Assembly: GCF_022448905.1 (NCBI RefSeq)
Contig: NZ_JAKVCW010000004.1
Span: 124,001-188,000 of the forward strand
DNA from: Shimia sp.
Lineage (GTDB): Bacteria > Pseudomonadota > Alphaproteobacteria > Rhodobacterales > Rhodobacteraceae
Direction: 5' to 3'
Length of the DNA stretch: 64,000 bases
Within the stretch, counting starts at the first letter, position 1. Every line of letters begins with the position of its first letter. The notes below the pieces were generated by a model, which worked only from the letters and a program-made list of their open reading frames with translations, made no database searches and was not told where the DNA came from. Position numbers and translations under genes: made by a program. Positions 35,291 to 43,607 of this stretch are shown piece after piece.

Positions 35291-35974
35291 TTAGGTTAAC
35301 GCCTTGTCAAAAAGCCCAATCTGGACAGCGGCATGGCCCAAATCTTGGGCGATCAACTGCCCCAAATCCGGCAGGGGTGTGTTTGGCGGACGCAGGTCCG
35401 GAATTTGCACCGTAAAACACCCGGCCCGCACCGCAGCTGTGGTGCCCAAATCACTATCCTCGAAAGCCACACAATGCGTCGGGTCCACTCCCAACCGGCG
35501 CGCGCCCTCCAGATAGGGCTCCGGGTCAGGTTTGTTGGCGGCCACCTCATTGCCGGTACAGACCGTGTCAAAAAACGGCAGGAGCCCCGCGGTCTCCAAA
35601 TGATGCTGCGCCGCCGGTCCATGGGTGGAGGTCACAACCGCCATCGGTACCCCTTTCGCTCGGATCGTCCGAAGCACGTCAACAGCAAATGGCTTTACCG
35701 GCACGCCGTTGGTGACATTCTCCTTGTGCAGCGCACGCCACCGCTGGTCAAACGCCGCCACATCCGTGCTCTTAGGAAGAAACTTTTGCAACTGCGCAGT
35801 GCTATGCTGGCTCGACGTGCCCACCAACGCACCAAAAAACGCCTCGGCGTCTTCTCGCGCGATCTTGAGGTCATCCGTCAGTGTCACGAAGGCTGACAGA
35901 AACATCCGCTCCGTATCTAGAAGCAATCCGTCCATATCAAACAAATAGGCCGCCGGGGATTTCAACATCGTCAT
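35291..35974 (-). CDS. HAD family hydrolase (beta-phosphoglucomutase-like phosphatase)
   Basis: The 227-residue protein shows the HAD motifs: FDMDGLLLDTE (motif I, nucleophile Asp), VVTSTHG (motif II), KPDPEPYLEGA (motif III lysine) and AFEDSDLGTTAA (motif IV). The spacing after motif I holds a four-helix cap, as in the beta-phosphoglucomutase/phosphoglycolate phosphatase branch. It acts in the cytoplasm on a phosphorylated metabolite that cannot be specified. ATG 35974 is chosen with AGG just upstream; ATG 35968 is an alternative. It stands alone between the dctBD terminator and the rne leader. Confidence 0.88.
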   Translation of the reverse strand: MTMLKSPAAYLFDMDGLLLDTERMFLSAFVTLTDDLKIAREDAEAFFGALVGTSSQHSTAQLQKFLPKSTDVAAFDQRWRALHKENVTNGVPVKPFAVDVLRTIRAKGVPMAVVTSTHGPAAQHHLETAGLLPFFDTVCTGNEVAANKPDPEPYLEGARRLGVDPTHCVAFEDSDLGTTAAVRAGCFTVQIPDLRPPNTPLPDLGQLIAQDLGHAAVQIGLFDKALT

Positions 35975-36030
35975 ACCTAAAAAGCTCCGCAAATACCGTT
36001 AGCGCCATCGGTGCGCACCCTGTCACCAAA

Positions 36031-36068
36031 CAGAAAATGCCGCAAGCCCTTCAGGGGGCTGCGGCATT
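36031..36068 (-). terminator. Intrinsic terminator of dctBD
   Basis: Read on the minus strand, AATGCCGCAGCCCC pairs with GGGCTTGCGGCATT around a short loop, followed by TTTCTG. It lies about 25 bases after the dctD stop. Confidence 0.75.
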
Positions 36069-36090
36069 CACTTAATCTATCGGCCTGAAA

Positions 36091-37425
36091 TCAGAGGTAA
36101 TCCGCACGCTGAAGACCGTATTTGGCCATCTTCTCGTTCAACGTCCGGCGTGGCAGGCACAGCTCTTCCATTACACCGGCAATGGACCCACGATGGCGGC
36201 GCATTGTGTTGTCAATCAACATGCGCTCAAACGCTTCAACGTATTCCTTGAGGGGCTTGCCCTCGGTGGTCACCACTGGCTGCATCTCCTCGTGATCGCT
36301 CATCAGCAGCGAGGCAATGGTGCCTTCACCACGACGGCTCTGCAGCACAGCCCGTTCCGCCAGATTGATCAACTGACGCACGTTTCCAGGCCAAGGGGCC
36401 TGCAACAGCTGCGCCGCTTCCTGCGCGCTCACCTTCGGCGCGTCACAGCCATATTCTTCGCTGAACTGCTCTGACAGGCGTGTGAACAGGCTCAGAATGT
36501 CTTCCCCCCGCTGCCGCAGCGGCGGCACCGTGATCCGCAAGGCCGCCAAGCGGTAGAATAGATCAGAGCGCAGCGCGTCTTCGCAGGTGCGGTCCTGCTC
36601 CTGCATATTGGAAATCGCCACAATCCGCGTTTCCGCCGGCGTGCCCTGCTCATTGATCACGTTGAGCAACTTCGCTTGCAGCGCATCACTTAGGCTCTCG
36701 ATGTCTTCCAGCACCAAGGTCCCGCCTCGTGCCTCTTCCACCGCAGGCAATTGACTGTCTTCCGGGTTCATCGGCCCGAACAGCCGCTTCGCAAGCGCCT
36801 CTTCTTCAAAAGCACCACAGCTCACAAGCACAAACTTCTTACCAGCCCGGCTGCCAACCGCGTGCAGCGCATGCGCCACGAGCGTCTTACCGGTGCCGGT
36901 CTCGCCATCGATCAAAACATGCCCATCGGCCTGCCCCAGATCGAGAATGTCCTCTTTCAGACGCGCCATCACCGGGCTCGCCCCAATCAGCTTGTTCATA
37001 ATCTGATCGCCGTCCGACAATTCGCGCCGAAGCGCACGCGCATCCAAGGTCAAACGACGGGCATTGGTGGCCTTTTTGGCCAGTTGCGTCATGCGATCTG
37101 GGTTAAATGGCTTCTCCAGGAAATCAAACGCACCCACGCGCATCGCTTCCACCGCCATCGGCACATCGCCGTGCCCCGTGATCATAATCACAGGCAGCGA
37201 ACTGTCCGCGCCCATCAGCTTCTTCAGAAACTGCATTCCGTCCATACCCGGCATTTTGATGTCGGAAATCACAATCCCCGGATACTCTGCGCCAAGCGCC
37301 TTCAGCGCATCCTCGGCGCTGGGAAAAGTTTCAGTGTCATAGCCCGACAGTGCCAGCCATTGGCTGATCGACTGCCGCATGTCCTGCTCGTCATCGACGA
37401 TAGCGATCTTCATGCTTTGTGCCAC
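36091..37425 (-). CDS. dctD: DctD-type response regulator with AAA+ domain lacking the GAFTGA loop
   Basis: The 444-residue protein has a receiver domain (IAIVDDEQDM with acidic pocket; phospho-acceptor Asp55 in ISDIKMPG; K105 region FLEKPF), an AAA+ domain and a Fis-type C-terminal helix-turn-helix (GSIAGVMEELCLPRRTLNEK). Walker A is GETGTGKT at 174-181. The sigma-54 contact loop GAFTGA should follow LFG at 215-217, but the sequence runs GPMNPEDSQLPAVEEARGG, a shortened segment with no GAFTGA; Walker B reads LVLED. It probably regulates C4-dicarboxylate uptake, but not by the standard sigma-54 route. GTG 37425 is the start, with GGAG seven bases upstream; dctB ends four bases before it. Confidence 0.85.
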   Translation of the reverse strand: MAQSMKIAIVDDEQDMRQSISQWLALSGYDTETFPSAEDALKALGAEYPGIVISDIKMPGMDGMQFLKKLMGADSSLPVIMITGHGDVPMAVEAMRVGAFDFLEKPFNPDRMTQLAKKATNARRLTLDARALRRELSDGDQIMNKLIGASPVMARLKEDILDLGQADGHVLIDGETGTGKTLVAHALHAVGSRAGKKFVLVSCGAFEEEALAKRLFGPMNPEDSQLPAVEEARGGTLVLEDIESLSDALQAKLLNVINEQGTPAETRIVAISNMQEQDRTCEDALRSDLFYRLAALRITVPPLRQRGEDILSLFTRLSEQFSEEYGCDAPKVSAQEAAQLLQAPWPGNVRQLINLAERAVLQSRRGEGTIASLLMSDHEEMQPVVTTEGKPLKEYVEAFERMLIDNTMRRHRGSIAGVMEELCLPRRTLNEKMAKYGLQRADYL

Positions 37426-37429
37426 GAAT

Positions 37430-39193
37430 TTACTCCGCTGCTTCAATATCTTCGTTCAAGATAGGCAGTTGAACTTCAAATACAGCCCCCTGCCCGTCTC
37501 CATTCCGCGCTGTCAGTCGTCCGCCAAGGTCGCTGACGATGCCAGAGCTGATTGCCAACCCCAAACCAACACCCTCACCGGGCTGTTTGGTGGTGAAAAA
37601 CGGCTCAAAAAGGTTGTTCAAATCCTCGATGCCCGGCCCGTTGTCGCGCACCGTTAAAGTGGCGGTTTCCCCTGCTGCCAAAAGGATTTCGATCTCCGGA
37701 TCTGCCACGGACTCCGTCGCATCCAGCGCGTTGCGCAAGAGGTTGATCATCACCTGCTCAATCCGCACCCGATCGCCCATCACGCGCACCGGATCCGTCG
37801 GCACGATCTTGCTTATGCGCACCTGCCGCTGGCGCAATTGCGGCTCCATCATCGACAAAGCCGAGGCCACAGCCTCCCCCATGTCAACCACATGGAACTC
37901 ATCGCCGCCTTTTCGGGCGTAGGACTTGAGCTGCTTGGTGATCGCCCCCATACGCTCGATCAAGTCATCAATCCGCTGAAACGAGGTCAACGCCTCGTCT
38001 GGCCGATTACGTTTCACCAGAAGCTGCGCGCCGGCCAAATAGGTTTTCATCGCCGCCAAAGGCTGGTTCAACTCATGGCTCACCGCCGCCGACATCTCCC
38101 CAAGCGCCGCCAATTTGGAACTCTGCGCTAGGCTTTGTTCCGCCACCTCAAGGCTCTGCTGCATCCGCTCGCGCTCGGCGATTTCCCGCTGAAGCCTTTG
38201 GTTCAACCCGCGCAATTCCACGCTTTCCCGCTGAAACAAGGCCATGCGCAACGCACTTTTGCGCCCCAGCACATAGAATCCCAGTGCCAACAGGATCGCA
38301 AATCCCATAATCTCCAGCGCCAAAACCGCGTTCACTTTCTCCCGAACACCGGCGTAGCTCGTAAAACTGGTCATCTGCCAGCCGCGGAATGGAATACGTG
38401 CACCCATGCGCATCACGGCTTCGCCGCGAAGGTACGCATCCGCCGGGTCCTGCGCCCAATCCGCCGTCACCTTAATGGCCCGCTCAATTGCGCCCAAAGC
38501 CGGCTGCCGCGACAGCGCTTCCGCCTCGGTCAACCCGCGCCAGCGTGGCTCACTGCTCAGGATGATCGTGCCTTCGCTGTCTGCCACCAAAACCGCGTCC
38601 GAAATCCCGGCCCAGGCCCGCTCAAACTTGTGCAGATCGACCTCAACCGCGATCACACCAAGTGTTGCGCCACCGCTTTCCAACCGTCGGGAATAGATAA
38701 ACCGGTAAGCCCCCGTCTCATCCTTGGCCGTGGTAAACAGGGTAACATTGGACCGTAACGCATTGATAAAGAACTCTTGTTCTCGATACAAAGTTCCCAG
38801 TCGCGTACGGTCCGTTGCCGCAACCGTGCGTCCGGTCTCATCCAGCATCAACAAGGAGGCCGCACCGATCTCATCTACAAAACTGATCAACCGCGCGGTG
38901 GAGCTGGAGAAATCCTGAGAATTCAACGCCCCAATCAACTCGGGGTCTTTGGCCAGCAGCTGAGGCACAATGGCGTTGCGTCGCAACTCGCTCAACAAGT
39001 TGCCAGAATATAGTGCCAACCGAAGCTCCGCCCGATTGCGCGTATTCGCTGTAAACCGATCTGTCAGAAAGCTGTTGGTGACCCAGATTGTCACCCCCGC
39101 GACCACGACCAACACCGCCAAGGTCACACGCGCCCGCCAGCTTGTCGTTGCCGGGCGCAGTTTTTCAGTGGTGTCGGAGGCGTGTTGCGTCAT
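37430..39193 (-). CDS. dctB: Sensor histidine kinase DctB
   Basis: The 587-residue membrane kinase has one transmembrane segment near residues 25-45, a periplasmic double-PAS/Cache domain (RNAIVPQLLAKDPELIGALN, then RLGTLYREQEFF), a second membrane segment near 285-305, a coiled coil (EIAERERMQQSLEVAEQSL), the H-box SAAVSHELNQPLAAMKTYL with the phosphorylated histidine, and the catalytic domain with NLLRNALDA, DNGPGI and GVGLGLAI. This is the DctB layout for sensing C4-dicarboxylates in the periplasm. It is co-transcribed with dctD. The transporter genes dctPQM that often lie beside the pair are not in the window. Confidence 0.9.
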   Translation of the reverse strand: MTQHASDTTEKLRPATTSWRARVTLAVLVVVAGVTIWVTNSFLTDRFTANTRNRAELRLALYSGNLLSELRRNAIVPQLLAKDPELIGALNSQDFSSSTARLISFVDEIGAASLLMLDETGRTVAATDRTRLGTLYREQEFFINALRSNVTLFTTAKDETGAYRFIYSRRLESGGATLGVIAVEVDLHKFERAWAGISDAVLVADSEGTIILSSEPRWRGLTEAEALSRQPALGAIERAIKVTADWAQDPADAYLRGEAVMRMGARIPFRGWQMTSFTSYAGVREKVNAVLALEIMGFAILLALGFYVLGRKSALRMALFQRESVELRGLNQRLQREIAERERMQQSLEVAEQSLAQSSKLAALGEMSAAVSHELNQPLAAMKTYLAGAQLLVKRNRPDEALTSFQRIDDLIERMGAITKQLKSYARKGGDEFHVVDMGEAVASALSMMEPQLRQRQVRISKIVPTDPVRVMGDRVRIEQVMINLLRNALDATESVADPEIEILLAAGETATLTVRDNGPGIEDLNNLFEPFFTTKQPGEGVGLGLAISSGIVSDLGGRLTARNGDGQGAVFEVQLPILNEDIEAAE

Positions 39194-39229
39194 GCAAGAA
39201 TATTACGCGGACGCGCCGACACCCTCAAG

Positions 39230-39898
39230 TCACGCTGTGGCAAACTGGTCCATCAACGCGCGGAACATTGCCACCCCGTCTGTGCCATTATGGCCGGTAT
39301 CCGCCGCCCGCTCCGGGTGAGGCATCATGCCAAGCACACGCCGGTTCTTGCTGACCACACCGGCGATATCCGCAACCGAGCCGTTTGGATTGTCGGTATA
39401 GGTGAACGCAATCCGATCCTCATCACGCAGCTGAGCCAGCTTCTCGTCGGTCACAAAGTAGTTACCGTCGTGGTGCGCAATCGGCACGTTCACAACGTCG
39501 CCCTGGCTGTAGCCGGAGGTAAACGCAGTGTCAGCGCTGGCGACTTCCAGACCAACCGTACGACAGATGTACTTCAGGCCGGCATTGCGGCGCAGCGCGC
39601 CCGGCAACAGACCGGTCTCGGTCAGGATTTGAAAGCCGTTGCAGACACCCAGCGCATACCCGCCACGTTCGGCATGCTGGATAAGGGACTGACAGATTGG
39701 CGAATTTGCCGCAATGGCGCCACAGCGCAAGTAGTCTCCAAAACTGAAACCGCCCGGCACACCAACCATGTCGATGCTCTCTGGCAGCGCCGTATCTTTG
39801 TGCCACACCATGGTGACATCTGCGCCGGCCTGCTCAAATGCCACCGCAAGATCGCGGTCACAGTTGGAGCCCGGGAAAACAATGACCGCTGCTTTCAT
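39230..39898 (-). CDS. purQ: Phosphoribosylformylglycinamidine synthase subunit PurQ
   Basis: PurQ is the glutaminase subunit that supplies ammonia to PurL in the fourth step of purine synthesis. The 222-residue protein has MKAAVIVFPGSNCDRD at the N-terminus, the nucleophile elbow GVCNGFQIL with catalytic Cys, and MMPHPERAAD with the catalytic His/Glu. ATG 39898 overlaps the last base of the purS stop (TGATG). Longer in-frame sequence upstream lies within purS. purL is not adjacent here; dctB follows downstream instead. Confidence 0.97.
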   Translation of the reverse strand: MKAAVIVFPGSNCDRDLAVAFEQAGADVTMVWHKDTALPESIDMVGVPGGFSFGDYLRCGAIAANSPICQSLIQHAERGGYALGVCNGFQILTETGLLPGALRRNAGLKYICRTVGLEVASADTAFTSGYSQGDVVNVPIAHHDGNYFVTDEKLAQLRDEDRIAFTYTDNPNGSVADIAGVVSKNRRVLGMMPHPERAADTGHNGTDGVAMFRALMDQFATA

Positions 39899-40128
39899 CA
39901 GCCCATCTCCACCCGGTAGCTTTCGATCACGGTGTTGGCGAGCAGCTTCTCGCACATCTCGGTCACAGTCGCCTCGGTGGTGCCTTCTGCCAGATCCAGC
40001 TCGATCACCTTACCCTGACGCACACCTTCCACACCATCAAAGCCAAGGCTGCCAAGGGCATGACGCACGGCCTCACCTTGTGGGTCCAGAACGCCGTTCT
40101 TCAGCATGACATATACGCGGGCTTTCAT
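39898..40128 (-). CDS. purS: Phosphoribosylformylglycinamidine synthase subunit PurS
   Basis: PurS is the small bridging subunit that assembles the PurLQS complex. The 76-residue product (KARVYVMLKNGVLDPQGEAV, later GFDGVEGVRQGKVIELDL) matches the family length and its ferredoxin-like fold pattern. ATG 40128 is preceded by GGAGAGA. It is translated together with purQ through a TGATG junction. Confidence 0.95.
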   Translation of the reverse strand: MKARVYVMLKNGVLDPQGEAVRHALGSLGFDGVEGVRQGKVIELDLAEGTTEATVTEMCEKLLANTVIESYRVEMG

Positions 40129-40196
40129 TTGGTCTCTCTCCAATTGGGCATGTGGCGGGACTGTCCCGCTTTTCTTGCCAAAATTCGTCATTCCCC

Positions 40197-40215
40197 GGCG
40201 CCCGTAACCGGGCGC
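40197..40215. other. Stem-loop between purC and purS
   Basis: GCGCCCG and CGGGCGC form a perfect seven-base stem around TAAC, just downstream of purC on the minus strand. There is no U-run. A second inverted repeat GCGGGA-CTG-TCCCGC lies at 40155-40169 close to the purS start. Both may tune read-through from purC into purSQ. Confidence 0.4.
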
Positions 40216-40233
40216 GGGAGCCTTAGGTCAGGG

Positions 40234-40989
40234 TCAGTTTACAAGCGTCGGCTTGGGGCCGGTGCCTTTCGGCAGCACACCCAGACGGCGTGCGACCTCA
40301 GCGTAGGCGTCGGTCAGATTGCCTAGATCGCGGCGGAACACGTCCTTGTCGAGCTTCTGCCCGCTCTCAATGTCCCACAGACGGCAGCTGTCCGGGCTGA
40401 TCTCGTCAGCCACAACAAGACGCTGGAAGTCGCCCTCATACACACGGCCAATCTCGATTTTGAAGTCGATCAGGCGAATTCCCACACCAAACATCACACC
40501 GCTCAGCCAATCGTTCACGCGCAGCGCCAGGCCAAGAATATCATCCATATCCTGCTGGCTGGCCCAGCCAAAGGCGGCAATATGCTCTTCCGACACCAAG
40601 GGATCGCCCAGGCTGTCGTCCTTGTAGCAGTATTCCACAATCGGACGCGGCAGCTGTGTGCCTTCTTCAATGCCCAGACGCTTGCTCATGGATCCTGCGG
40701 CGTAGTTGCGCACGATCACTTCCAGCGGAATGATCTCACAGTTGCGCACCAACTGCTCACGCATATTCATGCGCTTGAGGAAGTGGGTTGGCACGCCGAT
40801 CTGACCCAGCCCCGTCATGAAATATTCGCTGAGGCGGTTGTTCAGCACACCTTTGCCATCAATGACGTCTTTCTTTTCCGCGTTAAACGCGGTGGCGTCG
40901 TCTTTGAAGTATTGCACAATGGTGCCCGGCTCAGGGCCCTCAAACAGAATCTTGGCTTTGCCTTCATAGATTTTTTTGCCGCGGGCCAT
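40234..40989 (-). CDS. purC: Phosphoribosylaminoimidazole-succinocarboxamide synthase PurC
   Basis: PurC joins aspartate to CAIR with ATP to make SAICAR in purine synthesis. The 251-residue protein begins [19 protein letters not shown] and carries [20 protein letters not shown] sequence ([20 protein letters not shown]) and [22 protein letters not shown], which form the ATP and CAIR sites. Length is typical. It is upstream of purS and purQ on the same strand with about 105 bases between, containing stem-loops, so the three probably form one regulon. Confidence 0.97.
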   Translation of the reverse strand: MARGKKIYEGKAKILFEGPEPGTIVQYFKDDATAFNAEKKDVIDGKGVLNNRLSEYFMTGLGQIGVPTHFLKRMNMREQLVRNCEIIPLEVIVRNYAAGSMSKRLGIEEGTQLPRPIVEYCYKDDSLGDPLVSEEHIAAFGWASQQDMDDILGLALRVNDWLSGVMFGVGIRLIDFKIEIGRVYEGDFQRLVVADEISPDSCRLWDIESGQKLDKDVFRRDLGNLTDAYAEVARRLGVLPKGTGPKPTLVN

Positions 40990-41145
40990 GGCTACATTCC
41001 TTCTCTTCCGGGATGAGTCCCGAATTTGTCCGCCCTCTTAATGGATGGATAGCATTGTCGCAAGCATGGCTCTTGCACTTGCAGCATCCCTAACAGATGG
41101 TCATATCAGTATTGAGACATCCTAGAATTATGGAGGAGTTCAAAA

Positions 41146-41460
41146 ATGAACGCATTTGATGACCGCGAAGCCGCCTTTGAGGCCAAATTTGCCCATGACG
41201 AAGAGATGAAATTCAAGGCCGAAGCCCGCGCCAACAAGAAGCTGGGTCTTTGGGCCGCTGAGTTGCTTGGCAAATCCGGTGCTGAAGCCGAAGACTACGC
41301 CAAAACCGTGATCTCTGCAGACTTCGAAGAGGCCGGTCATGACGATGTGATCCGCAAAGTTGTGGGCGATCTGGGTGACAAGGCCGATGAGCAAACCATC
41401 CGCGCCAAGCGTCGCGAAGCGCTTGCCGCGGCCAAAGAAGAGCTGGCCACCGAAGCTTAA
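41146..41460 (+). CDS. F1 ATPase inhibitor zeta subunit (DUF1476)
   Basis: The 104-residue protein MNAFDDREAAFEAKFAHDEE... belongs to DUF1476, first recognised as the zeta subunit that inhibits the F1FO-ATP synthase of Paracoccus denitrificans. The charged N-terminal helix with a phenylalanine/lysine pattern (FEAKFAHDEEMKFKAEARAN) is the part that enters the F1 rotor interface in that system; a four-helix bundle follows. It acts in the cytoplasm to block ATP hydrolysis. GGAGGAG lies about ten bases upstream of ATG 41146. It is monocistronic, with its own terminator. Confidence 0.9.
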   Translation: MNAFDDREAAFEAKFAHDEEMKFKAEARANKKLGLWAAELLGKSGAEAEDYAKTVISADFEEAGHDDVIRKVVGDLGDKADEQTIRAKRREALAAAKEELATEA

Positions 41461-41486
41461 AATTATACAGAATAGAAAAACTTACA

Positions 41487-41517
41487 GCGCGTGGGCTCCG
41501 GCCCGCGCGCTTTATTT
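41487..41517 (+). terminator. Intrinsic terminator of the ATPase inhibitor gene
   Basis: GCGCGTGGGC (41487-41496) pairs with GCCCGCGCGC (41501-41510), with one G-U wobble, around a TCCG loop, followed by TTTATTT. Confidence 0.85.
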
Positions 41518-41623
41518 AGCTCCAATTGTCTTTGTTAAGGCGGCCGAAACCACGCTTCAGATAGCGATTTGGGTCACTTGGGACAGGTAACGATTTGGGG
41601 CGGGAACCTTGAAGACACCAACG

Positions 41624-43513
41624 ATGAAGACTGCGCAGACCGTTCTGCAGCGGATTTGGCCTTTTGCCTTTGGCGCGGTGTGCCTCTGGCTGCTTTCCGA
41701 ACAAGTGGACGATGTGGACTACGGCACGCTTTGGGCCTCTGTTCTGTCCGCCACCCCGTGGCTATGGGGGCTGGCACTTACGTTTTCAGCTCTTAGTTTT
41801 CTCGCGGTCTCTCGCTATGACGTGATTGCTCAACGCCATTTCCAAATGCATCGCAGCGCGTCTGAGGCCATGACCGTTGGGGCCACTGCCATCGGTCTGG
41901 GGCAGACCTTGGGCGCCGGCGCGGTGGTTGGTACCTTTGTGCGCTGGCGCATGATGCCAGATCTGTCGCTCAAAGATGCCGCGCGCATCACCGCCTTTGT
42001 CACGGTGACGTTTCTGGCTGCCATGGCCGTGACCATCGCCCTTGCCGCGCTGGTCCTGCCCACACCACATGTGCCGTCTTTCCTGCCGCCAATCATTCTC
42101 GCGGTGGCGTTCCTTGTTGTGGTGCTGGCATTTGTGTTCCCGGTCTTGCCCCGACAGGGAAGCCGCCTCAGCCTGCCAACCCTGCCCGCCATGGCCGCGC
42201 TGCTGTCCCTCTGCCTGATTGACACCATCTTTGCCGCTCTGGCGCTCTACGTTTTGCTGCCACCGGACCTTTCCCTCAGCTTTGCTGTCCTGCTCCCGGT
42301 CTTCCTGATCGCGCTTGGCGCCGCCATCTTCTCCGGCACCCCAGGCGGTGTAGGACCGTTTGAACTGACGCTTCTAGCAATGTTGCCTCACCAACCAGAA
42401 GCCTCCCTGCTCGCAGGCGTCCTGGCCTTCCGCGCGATCTACTATGCGCTACCGGCGCTCCTGGCTGGTTTGGTTTTCCTGCGCCATCTCGCCAAGCCGC
42501 GTCCGGCCCGCACCCCGCGCCAACACCGCGCCTATGAGGCCTATGACAACGCGCCGCTCTCCACCGTCAGCCGCGCCGAACTGGGCGTGATCCGCCAAAA
42601 CGGCGGCGCGCTCCTGTCTTGTGACGCAGGCCGCTACGGCGCAGTGCGCATTGGCCAAACTCTTGTGGCGCTTTTTGACCCCATCGAAGGCGACGCCCAT
42701 GCTATGGCCCGCTCGCTCAAAAACGCCGCCCGCGCGCAAAACCGGATCGCCTGCAAATACAAAATCTCCGCCCGTCAGGCAGTAAAAACCCGAAAAGCGG
42801 GCTGGGCGGTGGTGCATATCTCCGACGAGGCTGTTCTCAAACCAAGCCAACACTCCACAGCGGGGTCCACCTATCGACAGCTACGCCGCAAGTTGCGCCA
42901 AGCCGAAAAGGCCGACGTAGAGGTGAACCAACCAGAGACCCACATGCTGCCGCTGGGCGACATGGCACAGGTCTCCGCCGCTTGGGAAGCCAAACACGGC
43001 ATCCCCAAAGGTCTCACAATGGGGCGCTTTGAGGACTTCTATGTCGGCTGTCAAACTGTCTTCCTCGCGTATCAGGGCAATACCCTCGTCGGCTTTGTCA
43101 GCTTCCACGCCACCGCGCATGAATGGTGCCTCGACCTGATGCGCGTGCTGCCCGAAGCGCCTGACGGCACCATGCACCTGCTGGTCCAGAAAGCCATCGA
43201 GGCCGCAGCCGAAGCCGACGTACCCCGCCTGTCCTTGGCCGCAGCCCCTGCTCTGCCCGAAGGCAAAACCGCGCTGGAACGCAAAATCCGCAGCTACCAC
43301 TTCAAACATGCAGGCGGCGCCGGCCTTCGTCAGTTCAAAGCCTGCTTTGCCCCCCGCTGGGAGCCGCTCTTCATGGCCGCACCCGGTCCAGCACAGCTCA
43401 GCCTGGCCGCGCTGGACCTAACCCGCGCTGTAAACCTACGCAGCGCACCTGCCACCCCCATCGCATGCGCTCAGCCAGTACAATCCGAAGGCTATCTATC
43501 CTCATCCTCATAA
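41624..43513 (+). CDS. MprF-like bifunctional membrane protein (flippase-type TM domain plus DUF2156 transferase domain)
   Basis: The 629-residue protein has an N-terminal membrane half of about eight segments with GLGQTLGAGAVVGTFVRWRMM and SGTPGGVGPFELTLLAML, typical of the LPG synthase/flippase family, and a C-terminal soluble GNAT-like DUF2156 domain from about residue 330 (RYGAVRIGQTLVALFDPIEG, GFVSFHATAHEWCLDLMR). In MprF the C-terminal domain moves lysine or alanine from aminoacyl-tRNA onto phosphatidylglycerol and the N-terminal domain flips the lipid; the product would lower surface negative charge. The donor here is unknown. ATG 41624 is preferred; an in-frame TTG at 41609 with a G-rich stretch upstream is an alternative. 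Confidence 0.82.
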   Translation: MKTAQTVLQRIWPFAFGAVCLWLLSEQVDDVDYGTLWASVLSATPWLWGLALTFSALSFLAVSRYDVIAQRHFQMHRSASEAMTVGATAIGLGQTLGAGAVVGTFVRWRMMPDLSLKDAARITAFVTVTFLAAMAVTIALAALVLPTPHVPSFLPPIILAVAFLVVVLAFVFPVLPRQGSRLSLPTLPAMAALLSLCLIDTIFAALALYVLLPPDLSLSFAVLLPVFLIALGAAIFSGTPGGVGPFELTLLAMLPHQPEASLLAGVLAFRAIYYALPALLAGLVFLRHLAKPRPARTPRQHRAYEAYDNAPLSTVSRAELGVIRQNGGALLSCDAGRYGAVRIGQTLVALFDPIEGDAHAMARSLKNAARAQNRIACKYKISARQAVKTRKAGWAVVHISDEAVLKPSQHSTAGSTYRQLRRKLRQAEKADVEVNQPETHMLPLGDMAQVSAAWEAKHGIPKGLTMGRFEDFYVGCQTVFLAYQGNTLVGFVSFHATAHEWCLDLMRVLPEAPDGTMHLLVQKAIEAAAEADVPRLSLAAAPALPEGKTALERKIRSYHFKHAGGAGLRQFKACFAPRWEPLFMAAPGPAQLSLAALDLTRAVNLRSAPATPIACAQPVQSEGYLSSSS

Positions 43514-43607
43514 TCGTCTTGCATCAAATTAAGTTGTGCCCCGGCCCCGCCCGTGGCAAATCGCTGCGCAAACGACACGCGGCACGCCGCGCCCTAAGGA
43601 GTATCCA

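Noticed and set aside
40155..40173. Inverted repeat GCGGGA-CTG-TCCCGC followed by TTTT as a terminator.
   Set aside because: The T-run is on the plus strand, whereas purC, purS and purQ are on the minus strand, and no plus-strand gene ends here.
43514..43607. Possible SAM- or SAH-type riboswitch in the leader of the homocysteine methyltransferase gene.
   Set aside because: A short GCGGC/GCCGC stem near the ribosome-binding site is visible, but none of the conserved cores of SAM-II, SAM/SAH or SAH riboswitches could be recognised.
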